Positions 1 to 5,621 of a DNA stretch of 5,621 nt are shown here, piece by piece. The DNA is from Phenylobacterium sp. (GTDB taxonomy: Bacteria > Pseudomonadota > Alphaproteobacteria > Caulobacterales > Caulobacteraceae). The position numbers were made by a program, and so were the translations under genes. The stretch lies in contig JAQGIX010000088.1 of NCBI GenBank assembly GCA_028290925.1, positions 1-5,621 on the forward strand. Reading direction: 5' to 3'. A model generated the notes under the pieces. It had not been told where the DNA came from and did no database searches. It saw only the letters and a program-made list of their open reading frames with translations. Within the stretch, counting starts at the first letter, position 1, and each line of letters starts with the position of its first letter.

Positions 1-1169
1 GTCGCGCCATGGCGACCTTCAAATACACCCAAGGCGTCGGCGTCTACCGCGATCGGCTGATCGGTGGCATGACGCGCCGCGGATATGATCCCGAACTTGC
101 CGAGCGGGTGTTCAAGCAGATCGAGGGCTTCGGCTCCTACGGCTTCCCGGAGAGCCACGCGATCAGCTTCGCTTTGCTGGTCTACGCCTCGGCCTGGGTG
201 AAATGTAAGCACCCGGACGTCTTCCTGGTGAGCCTGCTCAACGCCCAGCCCATGGGCTTCTACCAGCCCGCCCAGCTGGTCCGCGACGCCCGCGAGCACA
301 AGGTGGAGGTCCGCCCGCCCGACATCCTGGCCAGCGACTGGAACTGCACCCTGGAAGCGGGCGACGACCCGCGGACGCCCCATCGCCCCGTCCGCCTGGG
401 CCTGCGCCAGATCAAGGGGTTCAGGGAGGATGACGCCAAGGCGATCATGCGGGCCCGGGAGACCGGCGCCGCCACCCTGGAGGATTTCGCCCTGCGCGCC
501 GGCCTCACGCGCCGCGCGCTGGAGCTCCTGGCCGAGGCCGACGCCCTCCGCGCCCTGGGCCTCGACCGCCGCGCCGCGCTCTGGGCGGTGAAGGGGCTGG
601 GCGGCGAGATCGGGGTCGAGGCCAACGCCCCGCTGCTGGCCCGTCAGACCTGGACGGAAGCCCAGGTCGAGCTGCCGTTCATGAGCCCGCCGCAGCACGT
701 GGCGGAGGATTATCGGACCACCAGCCTCTCGCTCAAGGCCCACCCCTGCAGCTTCTTCCGCGAGAGCCTCGCCCGCGCCGGCGCCACGCCCGCCGCGGCG
801 CTCAAGGACATGGCCGACCGCCGGCGGGTCGCGGTGAGCGGCCTGGTGCTGGTCCGCCAGCGGCCGGGCACCGCCAAGGGCGTGGTGTTCATGACCCTCG
901 AGGACGAGACCGGGATCGCCAACATCGTGGTCTGGAAGGACGCCTTCGCCGCCAACCGGCGCCTGGTCATGGGCGCCTCCTTCATCATCGTGCACGGCCA
1001 GTTGCAGAAGCAGGGCGAGGTCATCCACCTGGTGGCCGAGCGCTTCACCGACCTCTCCGGGAAGCTCGGCGAGATGCGCGACGACGAGATCGGCGAATCC
1101 GGCGGCGCGGCGCCGCAGGTCAGGAACCGGGTGACCGGCCGTCTGATCCGCAGCCGGGACTTCCACTAG
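1..1169 (+). CDS. dnaE2: Error-prone DNA polymerase DnaE2 (ImuC), C-terminal part, 5' end outside window
   Basis: This is the C-terminal third (388 residues visible; the family is usually about 1,050-1,100) of the C-family translesion polymerase that works with ImuA and ImuB in SOS mutagenesis. The frame is open to the window edge (first full codon at base 3), and the ATG at 9 is internal: it sits in the conserved AMATFK block, so it is not the start. Numbering from that Met, the family block QIEGFGSYGFPESHA is at 37-51 and NAQPMGFY at 78-85. A helix-hairpin-helix region (LGLRQIKGF) lies around 130-190, the SLKAHP segment around 240-246, and an OB-fold with VFMTLEDETG at about 273-347. The protein ends in RSRDFH, the typical DnaE2 ending, and lacks the longer C-terminal tail of replicative DnaE1. 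In Caulobacter the imuA-imuB-dnaE2 cassette is LexA-controlled; the promoter is outside this window. The visible reading frame shows no damage. Confidence 0.95.
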   Translation, partial: RAMATFKYTQGVGVYRDRLIGGMTRRGYDPELAERVFKQIEGFGSYGFPESHAISFALLVYASAWVKCKHPDVFLVSLLNAQPMGFYQPAQLVRDAREHKVEVRPPDILASDWNCTLEAGDDPRTPHRPVRLGLRQIKGFREDDAKAIMRARETGAATLEDFALRAGLTRRALELLAEADALRALGLDRRAALWAVKGLGGEIGVEANAPLLARQTWTEAQVELPFMSPPQHVAEDYRTTSLSLKAHPCSFFRESLARAGATPAAALKDMADRRRVAVSGLVLVRQRPGTAKGVVFMTLEDETGIANIVVWKDAFAANRRLVMGASFIIVHGQLQKQGEVIHLVAERFTDLSGKLGEMRDDEIGESGGAAPQVRNRVTGRLIRSRDFH

Positions 1170-1184
1170 GGATCGGGCTCCGCC

Positions 1185-1865
1185 ATGGTGACGCTTATGG
1201 GGGACACTCAGCACCCGAAGGCGCCGCGAGGGCCCAACGCCGAGCGTCGGGCGACGACGCGGGCGAAGATCATGGCCGCCGGCGTCAAGTGCCTGGCGGA
1301 GTTCGGCTATGCCGCGACCTCGACGCCGCTGGTGGCCAAGCTGGCCAAGGTCAGCCGCGGCTCGCTGCTGCACCAGTTCCCCACCAAGGTTGACCTGATC
1401 CTGGAGGTGGCCGAGCACGCCTGGCTCGTGCAACGCGACTTCATCCGCGCCCAGGTGGCCAAGCAGCCCACCGGCCGCGAGCAGTTCGTCGGCGGCGTCC
1501 AGGCGGTGTGGAAAGGCCTGCAGCTGCCGGAAGCCATCGCTGTCATGGAGGTGATGATCGCCGCCCGCACCGATCCCGAGCTCGCCGAGCGCTACGCGGA
1601 CTTCGCCAGCGAACGCGACGCCGGCCTGCGCCGCACGCGGCGCCGCATGGCCGTGGGCCAGCTCGGCGCGCCGGAGCACGTCGCGGAGATCGACGCCATG
1701 GCGCACCTGACGCTGGCGGCGCTGCGCGGGCTCGCCCTGGAGACGGTGTTCATCGGCCGTCCCACCCGGGAGGCCGAAAAGGTGCTGGCGCTGCTGGAGG
1801 ACATGCGCCGGCGCATGGCCGACGACATCTCGGCCGAGCAGACCAAGGCGCTGCCCGATCTGTAG
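1185..1865 (+). CDS. TetR/AcrR-family transcriptional regulator
   Basis: A 226-residue protein of normal TetR-family length. The N-terminal DNA-binding domain is clear. Helix 1 is around 23-41 (TTRAKIMAAGVKCLAEFGY), and the helix-turn-helix follows at about 45-66, with TSTPLVAKLAKVSRGSLLHQF and then the lysine of PTK at 68. The family consensus is T..IA..AGVS.G.LY.HF..K; this protein has Leu where Tyr is usual. Residues about 75-215 are helical and would form the ligand-binding and dimerisation domain, whose ligand cannot be read from sequence. The start is uncertain: ATG at 1185 gives the longest form, with AGGG at 1168-1171 as a distant Shine-Dalgarno candidate, while the ATG at 1197 (residue 5) is also possible. 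The gene begins 15 bases after the dnaE2 stop in the same direction, so read-through from the polymerase operon is plausible. Its target is unknown; the divergent or downstream neighbour rule would suggest the propeller gene at 1946, but no convincing operator is seen. Confidence 0.9.
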   Translation: MVTLMGDTQHPKAPRGPNAERRATTRAKIMAAGVKCLAEFGYAATSTPLVAKLAKVSRGSLLHQFPTKVDLILEVAEHAWLVQRDFIRAQVAKQPTGREQFVGGVQAVWKGLQLPEAIAVMEVMIAARTDPELAERYADFASERDAGLRRTRRRMAVGQLGAPEHVAEIDAMAHLTLAALRGLALETVFIGRPTREAEKVLALLEDMRRRMADDISAEQTKALPDL

Positions 1866-1934
1866 GTGCGATCGCCGCGGCCGGGGCTGAGGTCAGGCCT
1901 GTCGGATCGGTGTGTTATGGTTCGTCCTAGGGTC

Positions 1935-1940
1935 GGGAGG
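1935..1940 (+). promoter_or_regulatory. Ribosome binding site of the beta-propeller gene
   Basis: GGGAGG followed by AACCG places a strong Shine-Dalgarno sequence 5 bases before the ATG at 1946. This fixes the start of the propeller gene and argues that it is translated independently of the TetR gene, 80 bases upstream. Confidence 0.8.
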
Positions 1941-1945
1941 AACCG

Positions 1946-3064
1946 ATGACCGAGGCGATCCAACTGCTGGTCGGGACCCGCAAGGGGGCCTGGACCTTGA
2001 AGAGCGATGCGGCGCGCAAGAGCTGGCGCGTCGAGGGCCCGCAGTTCCTGGGCCAGATCATCAACCACTTCGTCGTCGATCCGCGCGATGGACGCACCCT
2101 GCTGATGGCGGCCTCCACCGGCCACCTCGGCCCGACCATCCTGCGCTCCACGGACGGCGGCGAGAGCTGGGCCGAAGCCAGGCGGCCGCCGGCCTTTCCG
2201 AAGGGCGGCGAGCCGCCCCGCGCCGTGGATCATTCGTTCTGGCTGGAGCCCGGCCACGCCGACGAGCCCGGCGTCTGGTGGGTCGGCACCTCGCCGCCCG
2301 GCCTGTTCCGCAGCGCCGACGGCGGCGACACCTGGGACAGCGTCGCAGGGCTCAACGAGCATCCGATGTTCTTCAGCTGGTTCCCGCCCGAGGCCGGCAC
2401 GCCGGACGGCGCGATCCTCAACCAGATCGTCGTCGACCCGCGCGACGCCAGGCACATGTACCTGGCCACCTGTTCGGCCGGCGTGCTGGAGAGCCTCGAC
2501 CAGGGCGCGACCTGGCGGCCGCTGAACAAGAACGTCGAGTGCAGCTTCCTGCCCGATCCCTATCCGGAGTACGGCCAGGACAGCCACTACCTCGCGCTCG
2601 CGCCGACCAATCCCGACCGGCTCTGGCAGCAGAACCACTGCGGGATCTATCGGCTGGACCGCCCGGGCGACACCTGGGAGCGGATCGGCAAGCAGATGCC
2701 CGCCGAGATCGGCGACATCGGCTTCACCGTCGTGCCCCACCCGCGCGACGCCGAGAGCGCCTACGTCTTCCCGATGGACGGAACCGACGTCTGGCCGCGG
2801 GTCAGCCCCGGCGGGCGGCCGGCCGTCTACCGCACCAGGGACGCCGGCCAGAGCTGGACCCGGCAGGACCGCGGCTTCCCGGCCGAGCAGGGCTGGTTCA
2901 CCGTCAAGCGGCAGGCCTTCTGCGGCGACCGCGGCCAGCCCTTCGGCCTCTACCTCGGGACCACCGGCGGGGAGATCTGGATGAGCGACGACGAGGGCGA
3001 AAGCTTCCGCCAGATCGCCGCCCACCTGCCGGAGATCTATTCGGTCACCGCCGCCCCGCTCTAG
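1946..3064 (+). CDS. Asp-box (BNR/sialidase-like) beta-propeller protein, cytoplasmic
   Basis: A 372-residue protein built of Asp-box repeats (S-x-D-x-G-x-T/S-W), the turn found in sialidase-like and VPS10-like propellers. Six units are visible: ILRSTDGGESW at 65-75, LFRSADGGDTW at 120-130, VLESLDQGATW at 180-190, IYRLDRPGDTW at 234-244, VYRTRDAGQSW at 294-304 and IWMSDDEGESF at 344-354. A degenerate first unit (AWTLKSDAARKSW, 15-27) makes seven, spaced 48-60 residues, which suits a seven-bladed propeller. Strands of the VVDPRD...LLMA type (43-55, 162-174, 262-274) recur between them. The N-terminus runs straight into a beta strand; there is no signal peptide or membrane segment, unlike secreted sialidases, and I see no sialidase RIP motif, so enzymatic sialidase activity is unlikely. 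Other noticeable residues are four cysteines (176, 199, 232, 326) and the segments DHSFWLEPG (95-103) and QNHCGIYR (229-236). The MoaD-like gene starts 3 bases after its stop. The substrate or partner is unknown; databases would probably label it exo-alpha-sialidase or glycosyl hydrolase, which I would not accept as a function. Confidence 0.87.
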   Translation: MTEAIQLLVGTRKGAWTLKSDAARKSWRVEGPQFLGQIINHFVVDPRDGRTLLMAASTGHLGPTILRSTDGGESWAEARRPPAFPKGGEPPRAVDHSFWLEPGHADEPGVWWVGTSPPGLFRSADGGDTWDSVAGLNEHPMFFSWFPPEAGTPDGAILNQIVVDPRDARHMYLATCSAGVLESLDQGATWRPLNKNVECSFLPDPYPEYGQDSHYLALAPTNPDRLWQQNHCGIYRLDRPGDTWERIGKQMPAEIGDIGFTVVPHPRDAESAYVFPMDGTDVWPRVSPGGRPAVYRTRDAGQSWTRQDRGFPAEQGWFTVKRQAFCGDRGQPFGLYLGTTGGEIWMSDDEGESFRQIAAHLPEIYSVTAAPL

Positions 3065-3067
3065 ATC

Positions 3068-3331
3068 ATGATCTCGGTGCTGATCCCCTCGCAGCTGACC
3101 GCCTACACCGACGGGGCGACGCGCGTCGCCGCGGCCGGCGCGACGGTGGACGAGGTGCTCAGCGACCTCGACCGCCGCTTCCCCGGCCTGCGCTTCCGCG
3201 TCGTCGACGAGCAGGACCGCATCCGCAAGCACATGCGGGTCTTCGTCGGCCAGGAGGAGACCCGCGCGGTCGGCCGACCCCTGGCCGACGGCGACGAGCT
3301 GCTGATCTTCGGGGCCTTGAGCGGCGGCTAG
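3068..3331 (+). CDS. MoaD/ThiS-family ubiquitin-fold protein with C-terminal Gly-Gly
   Basis: An 87-residue protein of the MoaD/ThiS sulfur-carrier family. The hallmarks are an N-terminal strand (ISVLIPSQL, 2-10), a helix after ATVDEVLSDLDRRFPGL (25-41), the RVFVGQEE strand (57-64), PLADGDELLIF (71-81) and an exact C-terminal GALSGG (82-87). In this family the terminal glycine is adenylated by an E1-like enzyme and then carries sulfur as a thiocarboxylate, or, in a few archaeal and bacterial relatives, is joined to lysines. The last residues FGALSGG lack the PPVSGG or PPVAGG ending common in true MoaD. Together with the absence of moaE or other molybdopterin genes nearby, this argues against a simple call as the molybdopterin synthase small subunit. 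The start at 3068 lies 3 bases after the propeller stop and has no recognisable Shine-Dalgarno, so translation is probably coupled to the upstream gene. No activating enzyme is in the window; it could be served by MoeB or another E1 encoded elsewhere. Confidence 0.9.
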   Translation: MISVLIPSQLTAYTDGATRVAAAGATVDEVLSDLDRRFPGLRFRVVDEQDRIRKHMRVFVGQEETRAVGRPLADGDELLIFGALSGG

Positions 3332-3342
3332 GTCAACGCCCG

Positions 3343-3357
3343 CCCCATGAAATGGGG
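3343..3357. terminator. Short stem-loop after the propeller/MoaD pair (possible bidirectional terminator)
   Basis: CCCCAT and ATGGGG form a perfect 6-bp stem with a GAA loop, 11 bases after the MoaD-like stop codon. No T-run follows on either strand, so if it ends transcription it does so weakly or with Rho. It lies in the 88-base gap where the plus-strand pair and serA converge. Confidence 0.4.
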
Positions 3358-3393
3358 AGCGGCAAGCCGGCCCACCGCCTGTGGTTCGGTCCC

Positions 3394-3414
3394 CTTCCCC
3401 CGCCGCAGGGGAGG
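3394..3414. terminator. GC-rich stem-loop after serA (possible terminator or dispersed repeat)
   Basis: CTTCCCC (3394-3400) pairs with GGGGAGG (3408-3414) over 7 bp including one G-T wobble, with a 7-base loop. It sits 5 bases beyond the end of serA, on the side reached by serA transcription. No T-run follows. Similar C-rich/G-rich stem-loops are common between genes in this group as far as I remember, so it may be one copy of a dispersed repeat rather than a dedicated terminator. Confidence 0.4.
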
Positions 3415-3419
3415 CAAGA

Positions 3420-4994
3420 TCAGAACCGCAGCGTGCGGGCTTCCTTCACGTGCGGCAGGGCGCGGATCTTCTCCACCAGGCCGTCGTTCGGGGCCTGGTC
3501 GATACCGACCATGGCGATGGCGTCCTCGCCGGCGGCGACCCGGCCCAGGTTGAAGGTGGCGATATTGACGTTGGCCTCGGCCAGCAGGGCGCCGAGGTTG
3601 CCGATGAAGCCCGGCTTATCGAGGTTGTTGACGTAGAGCATGGTGTTCGAGAACGGCGCATCCAGGTCCATGCCCTTGACCTCGATCACCCGCGGCGCGC
3701 CGGCCAGCACCGAGCCCGCGAACGAGCGCTTGCCCTTCTCGGTGGTCACGGTGATGCGGACCAGGCTCTCGTAGATCGGGCTGTCGTCCTGCTTGGATTC
3801 CGAGACGGTGATGCCGCGCTCCTTGGCCACCGCCGGCGCCGAGACCATGTTGATCTCCGCCAGCATCGGCCGCATGACGCCGGCCAGGGCCGCGGCGGTG
3901 AGCGGGCGGGTGTTGAGCTTGGCCACCTCGCCCTCGTAGGCGATGTCGATGGCCTTGACCCCGAAGTCGACCATCTGCCCGGCCAGCAGGCCGAGCTTGT
4001 CGGCGAGCGCCACGAAGGGCTTCAGGCGCGGCGCCTCCTCGGCCGTGACCGAGGGGCTGTTGAGCGCGTTGGTCACCGCCCCGGTCAGCAGGTAGTCGCT
4101 CATCTGCTCGGCGACCTGCAGGGCGACGTTCTCCTGGGCTTCGACCGTGGAGGCGCCCAGGTGCGGGGTGGCGATGAAGTTCTCCGCCCCGAACAGCGGA
4201 TTTTCCTTGGCCGGCTCCTCGACAAAGACGTCGAAGGCCGCGCCGCCCACATGGCCCTCGTCCAGCAGCTTGCGCAGCGCGACCTCGTCCACCAGGCCGC
4301 CGCGGGCGCAGTTGACGATCAGCACGCCCTTCTTGGTCTTCGCCAGGTTCTCGGCCGACAGGATGTTGCGGGTCTTGTCGGTGAGCGGGGTGTGCAGGGT
4401 GATGACGTCGGCGCGGGCCAGCAGGTCCTCGAGCTCGACCTTCTCCACCCCGATCTCCACCGCCCGTTCGGGCGACAGGAAGGGATCGTAGGCGGCGACC
4501 TTCATCTTGAGGCCGCGGGCCCGGTCGGCGACGATCGAGCCGATGTTGCCGGCCCCGATCAGGCCCAGCGTCTTGCCGTAGAGCTCGACGCCCATGAAGC
4601 GGTTCTTCTCCCACTTGCCGGCCTGGGTCGAGGCGTCGGCCGCGGGCAGCTGGCGGGCCAGGGCGAACATCATCGCAATGGCGTGCTCGGCGGTGGTGAT
4701 CGAGTTGCCGAACGGGGTGTTCATCACCACCACGCCGGCGGCGGTGGCGGCCGGGATGTCGACGTTGTCCACGCCGATTCCGGCGCGGCCGATGACCTTC
4801 AGCGCCCTGGCGGCGGCGATGACGTCCTTGTCGGCCTTGGTGGCCGAGCGGACGGCCAGGCCGTCGTAGTCGCCGATGATCTTCAGGAGCTCGTCCTTGG
4901 TCAGGCCGGTCTTGACGTCGGCGTCGACGCCGCGCTGGCGGAAGATGTCCACGGCGGCGGGTGAGAGTTTGTCGGCGATCAGTACGCGGGGCAT
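3420..4994 (-). CDS. serA: D-3-phosphoglycerate dehydrogenase, long form with ASB and ACT domains
   Basis: A complete 524-residue SerA, the first enzyme of serine synthesis: it oxidises 3-phosphoglycerate to 3-phosphohydroxypyruvate with NAD in the cytoplasm. The substrate-binding domain covers about 1-98 and 290-315, and the Rossmann domain about 99-289 with GLIGAGNIG (144-152). Asp170 at the end of the second strand fits NAD preference. The catalytic residues of the D-2-hydroxyacid dehydrogenase family are in place: Arg231 (CARGG), Glu260 (FVEEP) and His278 (TPHLG). Residues about 318-440 form the allosteric substrate-binding (ASB) domain, and 452-524 an ACT domain with NNLDKPGFIG (456-465), where serine feedback inhibition acts in studied homologues. 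The length matches the long form of Bacillus and Mycobacterium (about 525) rather than the shorter E. coli form. The ATG at 4992-4994 is preceded by a weak purine-rich AGAGAGA, 8 bases upstream (complement of 5003-5009). It lies downstream of serC on the same strand, separated by 156 bases that contain a repeat element. Confidence 0.98.
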   Translation of the reverse strand: MPRVLIADKLSPAAVDIFRQRGVDADVKTGLTKDELLKIIGDYDGLAVRSATKADKDVIAAARALKVIGRAGIGVDNVDIPAATAAGVVVMNTPFGNSITTAEHAIAMMFALARQLPAADASTQAGKWEKNRFMGVELYGKTLGLIGAGNIGSIVADRARGLKMKVAAYDPFLSPERAVEIGVEKVELEDLLARADVITLHTPLTDKTRNILSAENLAKTKKGVLIVNCARGGLVDEVALRKLLDEGHVGGAAFDVFVEEPAKENPLFGAENFIATPHLGASTVEAQENVALQVAEQMSDYLLTGAVTNALNSPSVTAEEAPRLKPFVALADKLGLLAGQMVDFGVKAIDIAYEGEVAKLNTRPLTAAALAGVMRPMLAEINMVSAPAVAKERGITVSESKQDDSPIYESLVRITVTTEKGKRSFAGSVLAGAPRVIEVKGMDLDAPFSNTMLYVNNLDKPGFIGNLGALLAEANVNIATFNLGRVAAGEDAIAMVGIDQAPNDGLVEKIRALPHVKEARTLRF

Positions 4995-5019
4995 GTCGAA
5001 TGTCTCTCTATGTCTGCCC

Positions 5020-5139
5020 GCTCATCCCGGCGAAGGCCGGGACCCAGATGGAATGGCTCAGATGTGGGCCCTGTGGGCGCCGAGCCGATCCGGTCAGATC
5101 TGAATGGGGATCTGGGTCCCGGCCTTCGCCGGGATGAGC
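5020..5139. repeat. REP-like inverted pair: two perfect 30-base arms around a 60-base centre
   Basis: Bases 5020-5049 and 5110-5139 are exact reverse complements (30 of 30), with mismatches immediately inside (5050/5109) and outside (5019/5140). Each arm has its own core palindrome: CCCGGCGAAGGCCGGG at 5026-5041 on the left and its complement CCCGGCCTTCGCCGGG at 5118-5133 on the right. The RNA could therefore form either two small hairpins or one long stem. Beyond the perfect arms a weaker resemblance continues: TCAGAT occurs at 5058-5063 and again, on the other strand, at 5099-5104. The arm sequence matches my memory of a highly dispersed intergenic repeat in Caulobacterales and sphingomonads, whose chance translations contain HPGEGRDP and WVPAFAGM. 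Here it fills most of the 156 bases between serC and serA. It may be a mobile REP/REPIN-type unit, and may affect how much serC message continues into serA. Confidence 0.9.
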
Positions 5140-5150
5140 AGAAATGGGGT

Positions 5151-5621
5151 TTAGGCGGGGCTGAGCTCGGAAACGGCGGCCTCGAAGGCCCAGTCGAGCC
5201 AGGGCGTCAGCGCCTCCAGGTCGGAGGCGTCGACGGTGGCGCCGCACCAGATCCTGAGGCCGGCCGGGGCGTCGCGGTAGCCCGCCACGTCAAAGGCCAC
5301 GCCTTCCTTCTCCAGGGCCGAGGCGAGCTTCTTGGCGAAGTCGGCCTGGGCGTCGTCGGAGAGCGCGGTGACGCGGGGGTCGACCACCTTCAGGCACACC
5401 GAGGTGTTGGAGCGGATCGAGGCGTCCTCGGCGAGGAACCCGATCCAGGGCGTCTTGCCGGCCCAGGCTTCCAGCACCGCGAGGTTGCCGTCGGCCCGGC
5501 GGCGCAGCTCGGCCAGGCCGCCGATCGAGGCCGCCCAGCGCAGGGCGTCCAGGTAGTCCTCGACGCAGAGCATGGAGGGCGTGTTGATCGTCGAGCCTTC
5601 GAAGATCTCGGCGTTCAGCTT
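5151..5621 (-). CDS. serC: Phosphoserine aminotransferase SerC, C-terminal part, start outside window
   Basis: The C-terminal 156 residues of the PLP-dependent aminotransferase that converts 3-phosphohydroxypyruvate and glutamate into phosphoserine and 2-oxoglutarate. The frame is open to the window edge, so the ATG at 5571-5573 is internal: it is the Met of the conserved FEGSTINTPSMLCVEDYLDA block (visible residues 7-26). Further family segments are IGGLAEL (33-39), IRSNTSVCLKVVD (69-81) and AGYRDAPAGLRIWCGATV (113-130). These fit the alphaproteobacterial type of SerC (about 380-390 residues), which differs from the E. coli type. The PLP-binding lysine lies in the part not seen. The gene ends in TAA at 5151-5153 and is followed on the same strand by serA, whose product makes its substrate. 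A common transcript is likely, though the gap of 156 bases leaves room for other control. Confidence 0.96.
   Translation of the reverse strand, partial: KLNAEIFEGSTINTPSMLCVEDYLDALRWAASIGGLAELRRRADGNLAVLEAWAGKTPWIGFLAEDASIRSNTSVCLKVVDPRVTALSDDAQADFAKKLASALEKEGVAFDVAGYRDAPAGLRIWCGATVDASDLEALTPWLDWAFEAAVSELSPA

Noticed and set aside
9..11. ATG at base 9 as the start of a 386-residue protein
   Set aside because: The frame is open upstream and this Met is inside the conserved AMATFK block of DnaE2, so the gene is simply cut by the window edge.
1894..1901. CAGGCCTG palindrome between the TetR and propeller genes, as a TetR operator
   Set aside because: Eight bases is too short and GC-typical; TetR operators are usually longer, and an 8-base palindrome somewhere in an 80-base gap is not surprising.
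1916..1921. TATGGT as a -10 element for the propeller gene
   Set aside because: It matches only four of six consensus bases, there is no -35 element at the right distance, and it does not fit the Caulobacter housekeeping pattern.
1592..3232. A 546-codon open frame on the minus strand across the TetR and propeller genes
   Set aside because: It is antisense to two well-supported genes, its translation is low-complexity (Ala, Gly, Arg, Val, Asp-rich) with no recognisable domain, and long antisense frames are expected in DNA this rich in GC.
1912..3636. A 574-codon plus-strand frame over the propeller gene and into the end of serA
   Set aside because: It is a shifted frame of the propeller gene: the translation is dominated by Arg, Pro, Gly and Ala, has no domain, and crosses two real gene ends.
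3381..4964. A 527-codon plus-strand frame opposite serA
   Set aside because: It is the complement of serA, which has all catalytic residues and full family length; the frame's own product is repetitive His, Gly, Asp, Val-rich sequence typical of a shadow.
5008..5247. A 79-codon minus-strand frame across the serC end and the inverted repeat
   Set aside because: It overlaps serC in another frame, and its peptides HPGEGRDP and WVPAFAGM are the known chance translations of the dispersed repeat.
5571..5573. ATG on the minus strand as the start of a 140-residue protein
   Set aside because: Sixteen further codons to the window edge encode the conserved SerC segment ending STINTPS, so this Met is internal.

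Overview
The window looks like chromosomal DNA of a high-GC alphaproteobacterium, most likely of the Caulobacteraceae (Phenylobacterium or Caulobacter-like). The pointers are the very GC-rich codon usage, a DnaE2-type polymerase ending in the family's RSRDFH tail, an alphaproteobacterial-type SerC next to a long-form SerA, and a paired palindromic repeat of the CCCGGCGAAGGCCGGG kind that I recall from intergenic regions of such genomes. The genus is an inference from memory. Coding density is near complete and no stretch of 300 bases lacks a gene.

Left part, plus strand (1-1865): the C-terminal third of an error-prone polymerase gene, dnaE2 (imuC), cut by the window edge. A TetR-family repressor gene follows after only 15 bases. 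The rest of the usual imuA-imuB-dnaE2 mutagenesis cassette would lie upstream, outside the window.

Middle, plus strand (1946-3331): a compact two-gene unit. It encodes a cytoplasmic-looking Asp-box (BNR) beta-propeller of 372 residues, in which I can trace seven repeat units, and, 3 bases later, an 87-residue MoaD/ThiS-like ubiquitin-fold protein ending exactly in Gly-Gly. No partner enzyme for either (MoaE, ThiG, an E1-like adenylyltransferase, a JAMM peptidase) is in view. This pair is the least explained part of the window and the best candidate for an undescribed system.

Right part, minus strand (3420-5621): the serine biosynthesis pair serC (C-terminal part, cut by the window edge) followed by serA (complete, long form with ASB and ACT domains). 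Their products catalyse the second and first steps from 3-phosphoglycerate to phosphoserine. The 156-base gap between them carries a REP-like element: two perfect 30-base inverted arms around a 60-base centre, each arm with its own short internal palindrome. The plus-strand pair and serA converge on an 88-base gap (3332-3419) holding two small stem-loops, the only terminator-like structures seen. No tRNA, rRNA, CRISPR, insertion sequence or phage gene was found.
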